A DNA stretch of 64,000 bases from Melitaea cinxia (lineage: Eukaryota; Arthropoda; Insecta; Lepidoptera; Nymphalidae). Where the stretch lies: the NCBI RefSeq assembly GCF_905220565.1, contig NC_059401.1, positions 5,915,001 through 5,979,000 of the forward strand, written 5' to 3'. The notes below the pieces were generated by a model. It worked only from the letters and a program-made list of their open reading frames with translations. It had not been told where the DNA came from and searched no databases. Both the position numbers and the translations under genes were made by a program. Positions 13,501 to 26,929 of the stretch are shown here, in pieces (positions within the stretch are counted from its first letter, which is position 1; every line of letters starts with the position of its first letter).

Positions 13501-15782
13501 TGGTACATCGCAAATACTTAACAAATTCAATCAACTGATGTTGTTTACCACCGATATATTCATCCGCTCTCCTCATTATCTTATAAAATATATTATAAAT
13601 GGTAAAGCTATTATCTATATTCTTACCAGTACGACGTCTTATATTTAAATTGCGTCACTAATTTTCATAAAACGTAATATTTCTAACGGATCCAACATTT
13701 TTTTTTAAATATATTTATAAATTACTACACTTATCTCAAACACATTTAATTTTATATCGGGCATCAAAAGTCTCAAATAAATCCAGCAAAAAAAATTGGA
13801 GTTTTATCATTTTTTTTTAATTCTACAAAGAAATAAAAAGAAGTTCTGTGGTAGGTAAATTTAAATACAAATTAACGTAAGACCTTTAATGAAATTTGTT
13901 TGCTATTTACAAATTTATACCTATTAAAAAAAACCAAAAGCTAAATTACGAGTAAAATAGCTGTCAATAGAAGTAAAAATGACCCGAGATAATTATATCG
14001 GTATGGGTAATTTAAATATGTAGACGGCACTCAGTACATGGCTGTCTAGACGCGGCTCCTGCGAACGAATATTTGATTATGTTAAGAGATCAAACATTAG
14101 AACAATTTCACTTTATCGATGTTTATTGTAATTTATGTGGTGTTTTTGATTGATTGTAACTTATGTCACCTTGGAAATTTTTATTACAATTGAATTTCTT
14201 ACTAATTTAATTTACAAATTCAAATTGATTTAACAACTGATTAATACTGAGAACACCTTGAAAAATGTACGTTTTGTTTATGATTCAAAAAAACTTAATA
14301 AATAAAAAATAAAAAAATAAATTCTAAAGTTAAAAATCCATAATGATAAAATACCTTAGTCTAAGCGAAGTATTGCATTTTCACGGCTATTTCTCATCCA
14401 ATAGCTTATAAAATTCCAGCAGGAAAAGAACGTATGAAGGAACAAAACCTAAACAACTTAAATTAAAAATTGTACGAAAAAGAAGCACACGGGAACAAGG
14501 ACGGGGACCAGTTATGACAAATATGTGAGCCAATGGTGTTAATGAAAACGAACCTTTCGACAAAATAAAACGAGGAGATATGTCCCAGCTTCAAAATCAA
14601 GTAAAATTTTTAATATTGTAACTGAAATGTTTAACTAGGCTTTAAAATATTTTTGCATAAATATTTGCGTAGTTGCTGGATACAATCCGAATGACGATTA
14701 CCCTCATTAGCCTAACTAAAAACGTGCGCATTTGTATATTTCTTATAAAACATAGAGAAAGAGAGAGTTCTAGGTTCTTCCTAGGTTATACTCTTTATTA
14801 TGCTAAGCTTTACTTTGAAACAAGCAAAAGTATCGTGTTTATCTGTCATCAGCATCAACAAATTCCAGACAAATGGCTTAATCACGGATATCAATGGGTT
14901 TAATTAACCTGATGGAGTTATGAGTGATCGCCTTGAATTTGCAAATTTCGTCGCAATTAGAAACATTTGCAAATCTCATATCAATTAGGCAGCCACCCAA
15001 CATCACGCCCTCGTAATTGTTTTTGAATGCGTAGTTCCTGCTTCGCATGATTTATAATCTGATTTGAACACGAAAACTGAACTCCGTCGAAATTTTATTC
15101 AAAAAATAATTTACGCCATTCTATATTTTTAAAGTATTTCTATTTGGTTGAATTACTCAATATCTTAAAATTTACAGACTTAAGTTTAGTCAACTGGACA
15201 AAATCCATATATCTGTAAATCAAAATGCGAATAAACACAAAAAGAGAATATCATTTTGGTTTCCATACAACCTTCCACAAACTGAAGGAAATCACTGGAG
15301 ACATCTTTTGAATAATTCCTATTTCTGGAACAGACAACGGCCTCTGAAATCTACGCCTTGACAGCTAATTAGAGCTCTCATTGTTAAATGAATCTTTCCG
15401 TATTTTCAATCTTTTAACGTATTTCCATTTAAATAAGCCTAAATCTTTTGTTCCTAGGGTCTAAGTTCCTATAGCAGATAATTTTATATTCATTAGCTTC
15501 CTTCTTAAATATTTCGAGCACTGGAAAAATACAATAATCCGCCGTGAATGGCGGGCATTGTATTGAGTCAGTGTCCAGGAAGGATGTTTTGTCGGGGTGT
15601 TCTTTTTATTGCCGAATTTGCGTTTTATGGATTGTCACAAAGGGAATGTTGAGAGAATGTGACAATTCCGCACCCTTGCCTTGTCTGGTTTTTTTATAAT
15701 GCAACAATTAACTATCTTATTAACAGTACTATAACTCAATGAATAATTTACTTACATTTCTTTAGTTTGTGTTTTATTTCAT
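10589..15782. other. Long AT-rich stretch without a recognised gene
   Basis: It contains a GC-rich palindrome at 11422-11441 (ccgggatcc/ggatcccgg), a T run near 12595-12610 and a GC-richer patch at 12890-13080. A 93-codon frame at 13367-13648 (+) and a 76-codon frame at 14673-14903 (+) show no domain or family resemblance and have the composition of random AT-rich DNA. Confidence 0.4.
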
Positions 15783-16240
15783 ACTAGCGACCCGCCCCGG
15801 CTTCGCACGGGTGCAATGCTTTTACTAAATATACTACAGAATATCTTTATTTATAGTGTTAAGCTAGCATATAGCATGGTTATTAACATAATAACAACAA
15901 CATTCAAATATGCGTCGTTGACACGTTTACACGTTGTTACAGAGTGCATTGAAGAAATAAGGGTTCACTGCTCGTTCCCCGTAGGTGATAGCGTGATAAT
16001 ATGTAGCCTATATGTTGAGCCGACTTCTTAATAATATCGTGCCAAGTTTGAAGTAAATGCATGCAGTACTTTTTGAATTTATCCCGGACATATATGAAGA
16101 CAAACAGACAAACAGACAAAAATTCTAAAAACTATATTTTTGGCTTCGGTGTCGATTGTAGATCACACCCTATGTATTCTTTTAAAAAAATATTCTATGT
16201 ACAGTTTTGACTTTCCTACCATTTTATTATATGTATAGAT
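15783..16240 (+). repeat. 'actagcgacccgccccggcttcgc' family, plus copy
   Basis: It starts with the GC-rich head actagcgacccgccccggc, continues through an AT-rich body, and has the caaacagacaaacagacaaa block at about 16099-16118 and a terminus ending near ttatatgtatagat. The family is widespread in arthropod genomes and looks like a LINE-tail or SINE-like repeat. It has no coding function. A second copy with the same head lies inverted at 16560-16745. Confidence 0.75.
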
Positions 16241-16559
16241 GAAAATTCAATCTACATAACAGACTTAATTTAGACATACTTAACCGAAGTGGATAGGAGC
16301 GTAAAGCCCTACATAATTCTTGCAAAACATGTCCCTATCTCAATAGCCGATGTCCAGATGCAAACGACTTTGAAATATGAAGGATATTTATAACACTTAC
16401 GGATGGAGAGAACGGTTTTGTTATTAAATTCTTAATTATACTGTATGTATGAAGAAGATGTAAGTTTGTTTAGAAATGATTAAAACAGAACTAGAGTCAA
16501 AATTTAAGAAGTTTTAGTATAAAATTATAAAAACAAGTTTAAAATTATATATAATTATT

Positions 16560-16745
16560 ACACAGTATAAACAAAGTCGTTTCCTGCTGTCTGTATGCTT
16601 AGATCTTTAAAACTCAGTCTATTTGGATGCAGTTTTCTTTAGTAAATAGAGTGATTCCAGAGGAAGGTTTAATACATGTGTAATGTGTAGTAGAGGAACA
16701 CTGATAGTTTCTGCAACCGTGCGAAGCCGGGGCGGGTCGCTAGTG
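16560..16745 (-). repeat. 'actagcgacccgccccggcttcgc' family, minus copy
   Basis: On the minus strand it begins cactagcgacccgccccggc, passes through aaaccttcctctggaatcac and attttaaagatctaagcata-like blocks, and ends at aaacgactttgtttatactg. About 186 bp. The open frame at 16619-16951 (-) only reads through this repeat and is not a gene. Confidence 0.75.
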
Positions 16746-17087
16746 TAAAATAAAAGCTTTTTTAATTCGTATATAAAAAGTAAACCCATTAAAAAACAAA
16801 TCGTTACGTGTTCACTTTCGATTACACAAAATGTCATCAGGAACACAGAAACCGCAAGAGTCAATAAAATGAAATCGCAACGTACGCGGAACGAGGGTGT
16901 CGCCACCGTCGCCTCTCGTGGTCGGACGTGACGCAGCTTGACGACGGTCACTTTATTGCTGACCTCTGTCTGCTTCTGTGCTCCTAATCACCACAGTTGA
17001 TACTATATTGATAGAATTTTATTAAAAAAAGTTCTTTTGGAATCTCATTTTTGTCATGGATTACATAGCTACTTATCATTTTTTTTA

Positions 17088-17417
17088 TCTATACAAATAA
17101 ATAAAATTGGAGTGTCTGTTTGTAATATTAAAATTAACCAGTTTTTACTAAATGCATATGGATGTACACGGTACATATAACAAAATAATATTTCTTAAAA
17201 TTTTTGTCTGTCTATCTGTCTGTCTGTTTGTTCCGGCTAATCTCTGAAACGACTGGATCGATGTTGACGCGATTTTCACTGACAGATAGCTGATCTAATA
17301 AAAAGTAACTTAGACTATTTTTATTTGAGAAATTTATTTATTTTATATCTAGGAACTGAACAATAATACTCTTTTTTTAAATTCCACGCGGATGATGAAG
17401 TCGAGGGCACAGCTAGT
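17088..17417 (+). repeat. 'tctatacaaataaataaaattgg...gggcacagctagt' repeat
   Basis: About 330 bp. Ordered blocks are ggagtgtctgtttgtaatat, ggatgtacacggtacatata, a (tctg)n tract, ttgttccggctaatctctga, and the terminal ttccacgcgg..gggcacagctagt. I know this arrangement as a common lepidopteran interspersed repeat. It has no ORF. A 5'-truncated relative lies at 44203-44307. Confidence 0.75.
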
Positions 17418-19149
17418 TTTTCATAAATTTGCTTAGATTTTCCTCTATTTGAAAAACTCTTCTGATATATATTTGATCTATTTTTCCTTTTACTTTTTAT
17501 TAAATAAATTACAGATGTCTGTGCATTTGCTTATTTTCTAACATTGTAAACATATTTTTAATTTCCTTTTAAGTATAATATGTTCGGTATAATTAAAAAA
17601 TTATTACATTACTAATTAAATACTACAAAATATACTCTTAGTAATTAGTATTAAAAAATAAAAACAGAAGTAAATTAATTAAGGTCGTATACGCCGGAGC
17701 TCGGTCCATTAGACGAAAGACAAACAAGCGATTCTACAGTTATAATAATCTCTCGTCAAATTTGCTTGACCCATGCCCCTTCCTCATTTGAGGGTATAAG
17801 CTCCTCGTAAATTGTACTGGGCCATTCTTATTATTACTGTTAAGAGACATTCTCTTCTGGAGGGACAGTATCTCAAGCATTGTATTTGAAGCGAACGTTG
17901 ATATAGGTTTACAAATATTTTAGGGCGACTAATATCACTATGCATATATTCACAAAAAAGCATTATAACCAGAGTTATAATATACATTTGTATTAATTAT
18001 TATTTATTACACCAGTCACTTTCGACGCCTTTTTGTAGTAATTTTCCATCTGGTCACTTCGATTGTCTATTCTTGTATTTTTTTTTTTACTAAAATATTT
18101 ATTGTCTTCAATGTCTTGGTTTTGTTATGAAATTTATTAATATAAAAGCATCACAGATCACTATTAATTGTAAAATATATCAAAACTTCTCATCAAGCAA
18201 CCGCGATAATCATATTAAAAATATTTTGTGTGGCACTTTTCTTTCTTGCTATTTTAGTAAGTTAACTTTCTTGCTAGGGCTTACCTAGTATTAATGATAG
18301 TAGCAAAAGCTTTAAAAGTATTGAATCGACACGCATATTATATGTTTATTCTTCTTTACACATCCATTATGGAGGGTATTCTATAGATACACATACGTGT
18401 TTTAATCGTCTACCCATTTAAACTTTTCTGATGGCGGAGCACCGAGCGAGCTCGTTACCGAAGGATTATTAAATATTGAATCAGTCCGTCAGATAAAAGC
18501 TGCTTCCTAGACGACCAGCGCAAATCCCTGCTAAGGAAAGAGAACAAAGACATTGTTTTAATAAAGTTCTGTTTTAACTGGATATCCATTTCAATCAACG
18601 GTTTGTCGCTTTTGCTATAGTTTAGTTGTTTAATAATTGTACAAATATTAATTAAACAGAAGTTTGAGGACACCCTGAAATTCACATGGAAGTATTCAAA
18701 TTTGTATAATATACAGAAAAAGACAAGAACTTTCTAGAGTAAGGTGGCATCAATTGCATTGAACCAATATCTGCTTTCAATTTTTTCTACTACTTTCGAT
18801 TGGTTACAGAAAAAAAGTAACCATTATAATTTTAAATATTACGAAATCGTTTTCTTAATTTTACCTGATACACCTCCGGTTAAGTTATATCTGTGTTCTC
18901 TATCCAGGACTCGTCTAAACAAATCGTTGCTTTATTCCGCGTCACGAACTGTCCATACCGACGATTGCATTAGACACTGATCCAGATGTAAATCCCGCGA
19001 AATTGTGGGATTAGAAATCGAATGAACTAAAAAAGAAACAATATCAAATTTATACAGAAGCGCTTTTGAGTGAGGGTTATGAAATGAACACTAAATTTAA
19101 GCCATAGCCTTAGTGTTCCTAGATAGGATATCAATACAACCCAAGGCTT
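17418..19149. other. Unique AT-rich stretch, no gene seen
   Basis: Open frames of 67 to 78 codons at 17784-17987 (-), 18455-18685 (-) and 18744-18980 (+) have no recognisable content. Nothing else stands out. Confidence 0.4.
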
Positions 19150-19161
19150 TAATGACTTATA

Positions 19162-19645
19162 TAGATTGTTATCGCAGGGGATCCCATTACAGGATGCCCG
19201 GGTAGGAATTCCTAGATCGTATGTCGGCTTCAGCACTTGGGGGTGCAATACCGACCAAAACCCCTGCGAGAGCCTTTAGCCGCTTTAATTGGAGGGTCCC
19301 GGATCTGCAGACCACAGGATCCCTCGAGCGACAGGCTGGCTTCGGCGAAAAGACCAGACTTCTCCTCCATGGGGACTGTCCGGCTCACCTCTGAACAATC
19401 CCGACGACGCCATGTCTAGCAGGACCGGGTTCCCATCCCGGCCCGACACGGACACAGGGGCGTTATAGGAAGCGCATTAAGTAGCGCCTCCTACGAAGCC
19501 CCGTTCGTCGCCTGCGGTCGGTGGCCTCGTCGGCGGCCCCCTCTCTCATCCGCTCGTCATTCTCCTTCTGGGACATTACTGTCTCGCAGAAGGAAACCAT
19601 CGCCTTCCAGGACTCGTCGTCGCCCGCGAGCATCGCGGTAATGAC
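19162..19645 (-). mobile_element. R1-clade LINE, 5'-truncated insertion
   Basis: The insertion contains the last 60 codons of ORF2 (19463-19645) and its 3' UTR (19162-19462). Direct repeats taatgacttata lie at 19150-19161 and 19639-19650. The second overlaps the truncated 5' end by a few bases, consistent with microhomology at target-primed reverse transcription. The 3' UTR matches that of the plus-strand copy at 60045-60320, including the segments around ctccaattaaagcggct and gtattgcacccccaagtgct. The 3' end carries the ctaggaattcctag-like hairpin and ends at a cccctgcgat motif. Confidence 0.8.
19463..19645 (-). pseudogene. R1-clade ORF2 C-terminal fragment (60 codons)
   Basis: The frame opens at the truncation with VITAMLAGDDESWKAMVSFC, continues through ETVMSQKENDERMREGAADE and an Arg-rich tail, and stops just after YLMRFL. 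No stop or frameshift interrupts it. The region lies downstream of the CCHC finger that is preserved in the 59.7-kb copy. It lacks the reverse transcriptase and endonuclease, so it is not functional. Confidence 0.8.
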
Positions 19646-19650
19646 TTATA

Positions 19651-22600
19651 ATGTCATAAGTTAAGCATTAATTAATTTAATTATTTCTTTGACTAAATAT
19701 TATGCTAAATTTTATAGTGTCGTATTACTTTGTAATAATATATTTTTTTACTAAATCGATATCTGGTTAGGTGTGTCTAGTCCATAGTTATATTGCAAAA
19801 AAAAACAATAAAATATTTTAAAGAGAAACAAATAATTTCAAGAATTCAGTTAAATCTTTCTATCACATACAATTTACCCAGACCAAATTGGTCAAAAAAG
19901 AACCGCTCACCAGTAAGAAAATTTCACGTATGCGATAAATATATATTTATAAATTTTTTTGCAAGGACTAAATCGGTTATCGGCGTTAAACACCCAGGGG
20001 TCTTTAATTGTGAAAAGAAATCTTTGCTCTTTGTCAGCCGCGTGCCGAGGGGAGCTATTGATTTCTTTTGTTTTATGCTGATTGAGACACCTTAGCGAAT
20101 CGCGGATCACCCCTGTATTTGAATGCTTCAAAATACTTTATTTCGAAATGTCGAAAAAGATAATTCGTACTATTTTTAGCAGATTTCTAACCCTAATACA
20201 AAATAACTGTCGAAAACTGTTTATTTAAAAAAAGTCTATTTTAAGAAATATGAGATCGATTATCTGAACTAGAAAACGCATCAATCTTCATGTTTCTATT
20301 TCTTATCGAATGGCTTCAAACCTCGATCAGACCACACAACTTATTAACAGCAGAAAAAAACCTTTTGTAAGCAAATTTGTACCTAATAACATTATACATA
20401 AGAAAGTAATTTAAGTACAATGGTAGGTATAGAGCTGCAATTGTAAGCCAATCAACATTAGTCCCTTTGAGGATCCCTGCTAGGCTCATTTCTCCTGTGA
20501 TTGACTGAGTTTTAAGAAAAAAATTAGATTGCCACCTCGTGTGCGATAGCGTCGCGTTTTTTCGAATCTTCGCTAATGGGAATCTGTTTTATCTCCATCC
20601 CCTAATATTCTTATGCGGGCGACAATAATAAGATTTTGACACATTAATGAAGAGCAGATTATGGGAAGATCAAACGATTAAGAACTTTTTAACGACTTTG
20701 AAGAAATGTGAAATAAATACATTAACTAATTAAATATAATACCAAATTGTTTCAATTACCGGTTTTATTTTACGCAGAACACCTTACAATAAACAAACAA
20801 TAAAAAATACAAATAAGGAAAAAAAAAAACGATAAAAATATTTAAAATTAAAAAGTAACCTATGCACATAATTTGGTTCAAGCGTTCAGTGTCGTCCTCA
20901 ACTTCAACTACCTGTAATTTCATGTGCTAGTATATTCCATTCGTCCCTACTTGTATTATAATAATATATTTCCCAAGTATGAAATAATCATATCAAATTA
21001 AAGCGTAACAAATAAATAAACTGAATTACTTTTTCTTTAATTATTGTAAACATAGGACTAAGACGGGTGGATATTAAACATTAATAAATTCGCATACGAA
21101 CTAAAAAAAAATAACATTATTATTTATACGAGTAGATAGTCATATACAAATAGAAATAAGAAAAAGATATTCTCCCATAAAAAAAACATTTAGTACCTTT
21201 CGATAATCTCAAAATATATCACCAGATGACTCGAACGAGTTATCACCATAGGACTGCACAAGAAACTGATGACAATGATAAATTCTACGTGAATGATCAC
21301 GATCAATCAATTTTTCAATCCCGTCTCAAGGTGTCCTTTGTCCTCAATTGAAAGAGATTCAAGGAGCTCCTTATTCCAGGGGTGTGACGTCAGCGGCGAC
21401 TTTAATTGCGAACCACTTCGTTAACGGCCGACTTGATGGCATCTATAATGAACACCCGAATTAATGTAGTGGGCAAAATCGAAAATCGAAGTGTGGACAC
21501 CCTCACGCAATTTTGAATTTGTTTATTTAGGATTGGTCTACGAATTACCTATTCGGCCGTTGTTTTTAGAGCGCGTTGACGTAGGTATTTTGGTAAAGTA
21601 TCTAGTATTGTGAAAGCCATTCTTAAAACTATCTTTTGTTATTTGTTGTACTTTCGCACTTGATTTTTTTTTATTTTGTCCTATCTTTTTGTACAACGCT
21701 GACTCTTTTTCATATTTAATACCTTTAGTGAGGTTTTTTTTTTCATTGTATCAATGCTAATATAAGTTTCATAACAATTACTAAACAAAACAAAAATAAC
21801 TATTAAAATTGAATAAAACTTTACCTAAATTCTATCGAACGAAATTTTTCAATTGTTAAAAATGCCGACCGATCTCTTGTTTTCCGACGGCTGGTCCTAA
21901 ATAAATATGCTAAAATAAGACTTTAGAAACGTCCCAATACTTGAAGCTATTGAGATGAGGAGGGATTTTGAAATAAAAATTCGGTGCTATGAAGATTGAC
22001 AGGTGCGTCTTAATAAGTCCGGCGACAGCTGCTTGTGAAAACAGGAAAAGGTAAATTGCCGACTTTATGAATTGTAAGCATTAGGGAAAATTATTACAGT
22101 TCGTTAATATTTTTTTTAGAATTATTTGTTTTATCTTTTATACTAAAATATCAAAATGTCACAAAAATATGTTGAAAAATATCAAAAACACTATTCACTG
22201 AGAACTTAATATATGTTACATGTTTGAAACTAGACAATAATACGATTAATTTCAAAATATTTTACACACATATCAAAAAAATTTAAGAAATTACAAAAAT
22301 GTTATTATGATCCTAAATTTCGAATATACGTTTGTACAGACAAAACAATTATAGACAATGTTAGGACGATCCAGTCTGGGCATTAGCCACTTATTCCGCT
22401 GGCCTAAGCAAATTTTCGGCCGGCTCTGTTGGTTTTTCGTCGTATTCCATTTCTTCACTTCTGATTATATTATTCCATACTTTGGATAAACAATGGATAC
22501 CCCAACCCTTTTGCACTATTGCTGTAAAGATGCTAACTCAATGTGGATTTTGAATTATAATGACAAACTTTAGTTATGCTCCATTTTTAGTAAGCTAAAA

Positions 22601-25600
22601 CTGTCTAAAATCATATGTAAGTATCGTAATTATGATTTTCAAGGATTAAAAAATATATATATATATTTATATATTAGTATGATTTTAGTGTTCGCCGGTA
22701 CTTTTTTATTACACCGTATTTGCATGAACTTCTTATTGATATTATACTAAAATTTCTTTAAATTTTGAACTCTTATCTATAATATGTACATATTGTGTAC
22801 ATATGCAATTTATAAGTAATATGCAGTGTAAATATTGTTTAGATTAAAAACACAAAAAAAGTGATCTCTTTATTGCACCATCATTTTATAAACATTTTTC
22901 CGTAGATCTAACCGCTGTAAAAGGTTTTTGTATACGTTGCTTTTTGGCTCCTTTTGGTAGCTAATCCAATATTGACCGCCCCGGCAGGCTATTGACTTAT
23001 GTTTGTGTTACTCATAATAATTCGCCGGGTACCTTTTATTATTCAAAACATCAATTTGCTCGAGTTGCTTTCTTTTACTCGTAGAGGAGACCATTAATTT
23101 TATTATGTTTATTTTGTGTGTTAAAGTACAATTTTAAAGTGCTTTATTTTGTCTAAAGTTGATTGCTTAATTAATATTAATTACTAAATACATATTTTTG
23201 TAGTATTTGAAAGAAAATTTGCTTTGTAAAATTAATTGGCCCAATAATAAGACAAAGATGAGATGACAAAAAGAATTAAAACATTTTGTAGCATTAAATG
23301 TGGACACAACGCATACATTTAGCACTGCTGGACACTAAAAATACGTTACTAAAAAATACTTTAATAAAATACTATACTCTTTATAGTACTATTTTTTTCC
23401 TACATTTAGGTCACAAATGAAAGATAAAAATACTATCATAAAGTTTTATAATCATGTGATTTTAAGGTTGTTGTCACGAGAATTTGTTTTCTATATAACA
23501 TAATCCGAACACAGGTAATTATTTAGATATTACTGCGTAACTAAATAATCACAATCATAAAATGTATTTTAAATTAATCTGGTTTCAGACGTTTATTGTA
23601 TCATGGTCCAAAGCTTCTAAAGTTTGTAAATAACAGGATTTATTTTATTAATAACCAAGAATTATTCCCCTAAGCCGGTCCCATTTACGTGTGAGGCAGC
23701 TGATATTCAAACTTAGTAAATTAAATGAAGCACAACACTTCCAACCCAGTAACTTCGGGTCCGAAAAACATAATTTTTGCGCGACTGACCAAAGATTAAC
23801 ATTTAGATACCGCAAACTCTTTGTTCATGACGGAAGCTGTTCTTTTCAACCCCATTTTATTATAACGAAAGACTTATTTAATCTCATGCTGATAGTATAG
23901 GAACTGGTGTTTCATCCATTTCAAAATTGTGTATTTATTATATATTAAGATTAGAGGTACCTATATAGTAAGTCGTTTTGTGCGACTGTGGAACGTTTTT
24001 TTCCTTGTATTCATGAAATAAAAATAAAAATTCTACAATTAATTTTAATTACCTAATGGTAGCGGTCAGTGTCGAATATTTTTAGCTATCAATTGTGTCA
24101 AAATAGTTACTTATTCATAAAATAAAAAATATATATACGAATAAAATAGTGTTCCTTGGTTGTTTAAAAAGTAAAAACATGAGATGATGAGATTTACTTC
24201 CCGATTAAATTTCAGTATAAAATTGAAAAAATACTTTCATTTATTTAATAAAAAAAGTGCGTAAATAAAAAATGTGTGTGTGTGTGTTGTTTGTGGTATA
24301 TAAATCTGCTACTATTTCAGCTATCTTAACATTAATGGTTTGAAAAATGTTATTGCCACCATTACGGAACGTTTTAAAAGGCTTCATTTTATTTCGCGTC
24401 AATTTCTACAAAGCGAAATGACTTCAATTTGAATATGTAATGACGGCTTAGGATAATCGTCTGGCTTACATTAATAAAGGTTCTACTTTAAAGCGGGAAT
24501 CTTCTCAAAAGAATCGAACAATCGTTCGATTCGATTCGAGGGTGGTATAATTTATTCGAGTGTGGATCGCCATTTTGCGGCGGGGCGGTCTACGCTATCG
24601 CTCCGGAAGACGCCTTAAGACATTGATGCTGATTCTTTTTTTATTATGCTCCCCTGGTTTCTTAAAGACGCTAATATAAAGCGGCCATATATAAATAAGC
24701 TGCCTTTGTGAAGAGGCCTCGATTTCGTAAGCAGGAAGCGACGCTACCCTCGTCTGCGGAAAACAATCTAAATTACATTTTCACGCAACTTCAAATGTCT
24801 TATTAATTGCGACTTTTCAATGCGATAAATTTTCTTTCTTCTTGATTCACAATAGACGTACAAACAATTGTGACTGTTACGGTGCATAAATTCTAACCGT
24901 ATGTTACTTAAAATATTAAAACAAAAAACAATATAATAAAACTACTAAATTTTCTTCCTAAATGCGATATGACAAAAATACTCCCATAAATAAAGGCAAA
25001 TACTATTTACAGAGAAAAACTTGGAGAGAAAGGTATCTAGAATGATTTACAGGTACCCTTAGACAGCTTGCGATACGGTTTTCATCACCTCTGGAATGAC
25101 CCGTATCCCTCTAGCTTTTAGATAATACGAGATAGTGTCGCGAATTCACCGGGGATTTGTCAAACAAATGTGCCCTACTATGTATCGGAAAAAAATCGAC
25201 GGCTCAGTAGTAGCCATTAAGGCTATTTATGGGTTATTCGCCCTTAGCTTTTTTATTAATAAAACGTATATTATGCGCACAAGTGCGTTTTATATGGCGG
25301 TCCGCCTTTTCTTCGCGGATATTATCGTCCGTCTTCGGACATCCAATAATATCGATTACATATTAGGATGAAATATATTGTTCTATATTGCATTCATGGC
25401 TCGAAATAAACTGAAAAGTGATAATATACGACTTTTATGACTGTATATGTAAATAAAAGTCTCGATATCGACCTAAAATGTAACTCACAATAGAACATCG
25501 ACACTAATTAATATTTATTGACCGTGCGAGTTATATATGAATAATATTTGAATTTAATATAAATACCGATATTGCTTCGAAACTAAAATTGTATATAACA

Positions 25601-26410
25601 TTAATTGATAAATATACTTATATCATGAAGCGTAGCTTAACATCTATCGACGAAGAACAATATTCCTCGTAATATTTTCATATATCAGATATAGAAAACA
25701 CGGATCCAGGTAGATATGCGTGTTTACTCCGCACTCACCGCAAAGCAGTTATGCAAACACGGAGTATTGATACGGAAAGTTTGTGACGAAAAACAAAAAC
25801 ATTCATACGAGCACCCGACAAGAGTCAAGATATCAAACGATATTTATATTTATGTTACTTTAATGGTATGAAATAAAAACAACGCATTGAAAAGAATCAG
25901 AGACCAACAAAAATATGAAAACATTTGTCGTATGCATAAAATTTTATTTCTAAATCTGTTTCGTATCTTTAAATTTATTTATTTTTAGTTGTTTTTGAGA
26001 AATATAATTATATATTATATCAATAAAATCTGTTAGTTATTATAATTCTATGTACTGTCTCCTATTAATGAGATTTACCCCATTTACATTCGTCTGAATC
26101 TTGTTAAAATTTAAGAAAACTTAATATTTTACCCACCATTAAAACCATAACTTACAGAACATTAACTTCAATCCAAAATAATTGGTTGCGATTATGAATA
26201 GAAATAAAAACCAACAATTGCAAACAATCTTAGTAACGAACTTGGCCATTTCTTAAGTTGGATTTATCGTTGTTTTTCCTCCGGTGAAAGAACTTTTCAA
26301 TCCCTCGATAATGTTTACATAAGAGCTAACAGACGGTATCCGCAATTTGCTATATGACTGTGATGTGCAATACAGATAATTAATTCAATTTGGTACATAA
26401 TTAATTAATT
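19651..26410. other. Long unique stretch without a recognised gene
   Basis: No TE coding fragment was recognised over about 6.7 kb. Overlapping frames at 19793-20131 on both strands, 23691-23900 (+) and 25135-25371 (+) have no recognisable domain. GC-richer, possibly constrained patches lie at 21340-21500 and 24480-24760. The latter holds a short perfect dyad (gaatcgaac/gttcgattc, 24511-24532). A (GT)n tract lies at 24272-24287. A cis-regulatory role is possible but unproven. Confidence 0.4.
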
Positions 26411-26755
26411 GCCGCCGCGTTGGTGCAACGGTCACAACCATGGATTATGCTGGTTGCGCTGGCGGTTGCGGGTTCGATCCCCGCACATGACATACATTTG
26501 TATTGGTCATACAGGTGTTTGCCGTAGTCTGGGTGTTTGTGCAGTCCTTGTGGGTCTCCCCACCGTGCCTCGGAGAGCACGTTAAGCCGTCAGTCCCGGT
26601 TGTTATCAAGTACACCTGATAGCGATTGTTACTCATAGTAGGGAATATATCTGCCAACCCGCATTGGAGCAGCGTGGTGGATTAAGCTCTGATCCTTCTC
26701 CTACATGGGGGAAGAGGCCTATGCCCAGTAGTGGCTGTATTACAGGCTGAAGCGA
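26411..26755 (+). mobile_element. tRNA-derived SINE with RTE-like 3' tail, full-length copy
   Basis: The head is tRNA-like and holds both internal Pol III promoter boxes: an A-box-like tggtgcaacgg at 26421-26431 and a B box ggttcgatcc at 26471-26480. A tRNA-unrelated body follows (about 26490-26690), including the cacctgatagcgat segment. The last 50 bp, gaagaggcctatgcccag through acaggctgaagcg, resembles the 3' ends of the RTE-tailed repeats in this window. By analogy with other SINEs, such a tail would be recognised by the partner LINE's reverse transcriptase. The open frame at 26445-26657 (-) is an accident of the repeat. A headless copy lies at 48597-48860. Confidence 0.8.
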
Positions 26756-26929
26756 TAAATAACTGGAAATTGATCGTAACTTAATTGTGATTTTTTATTG
26801 TGTATTTAATACATTCTATTATTCACTTAAATAATAATTATAAAATTGAAGACATACAAAGACTTGACCTTCAGTTTTCAATTTGTAAATAATAATTATG
26901 TAATATGTAATAATGTTAAAAAAAAAACT

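Noticed and set aside
13367..13648. 93-codon plus-strand frame
   Set aside because: AT-rich random-like composition and no similarity that I can name.
16619..16951. 110-codon minus-strand frame
   Set aside because: It runs out of unique DNA into the actagcgacccgcc repeat and shows no domain.
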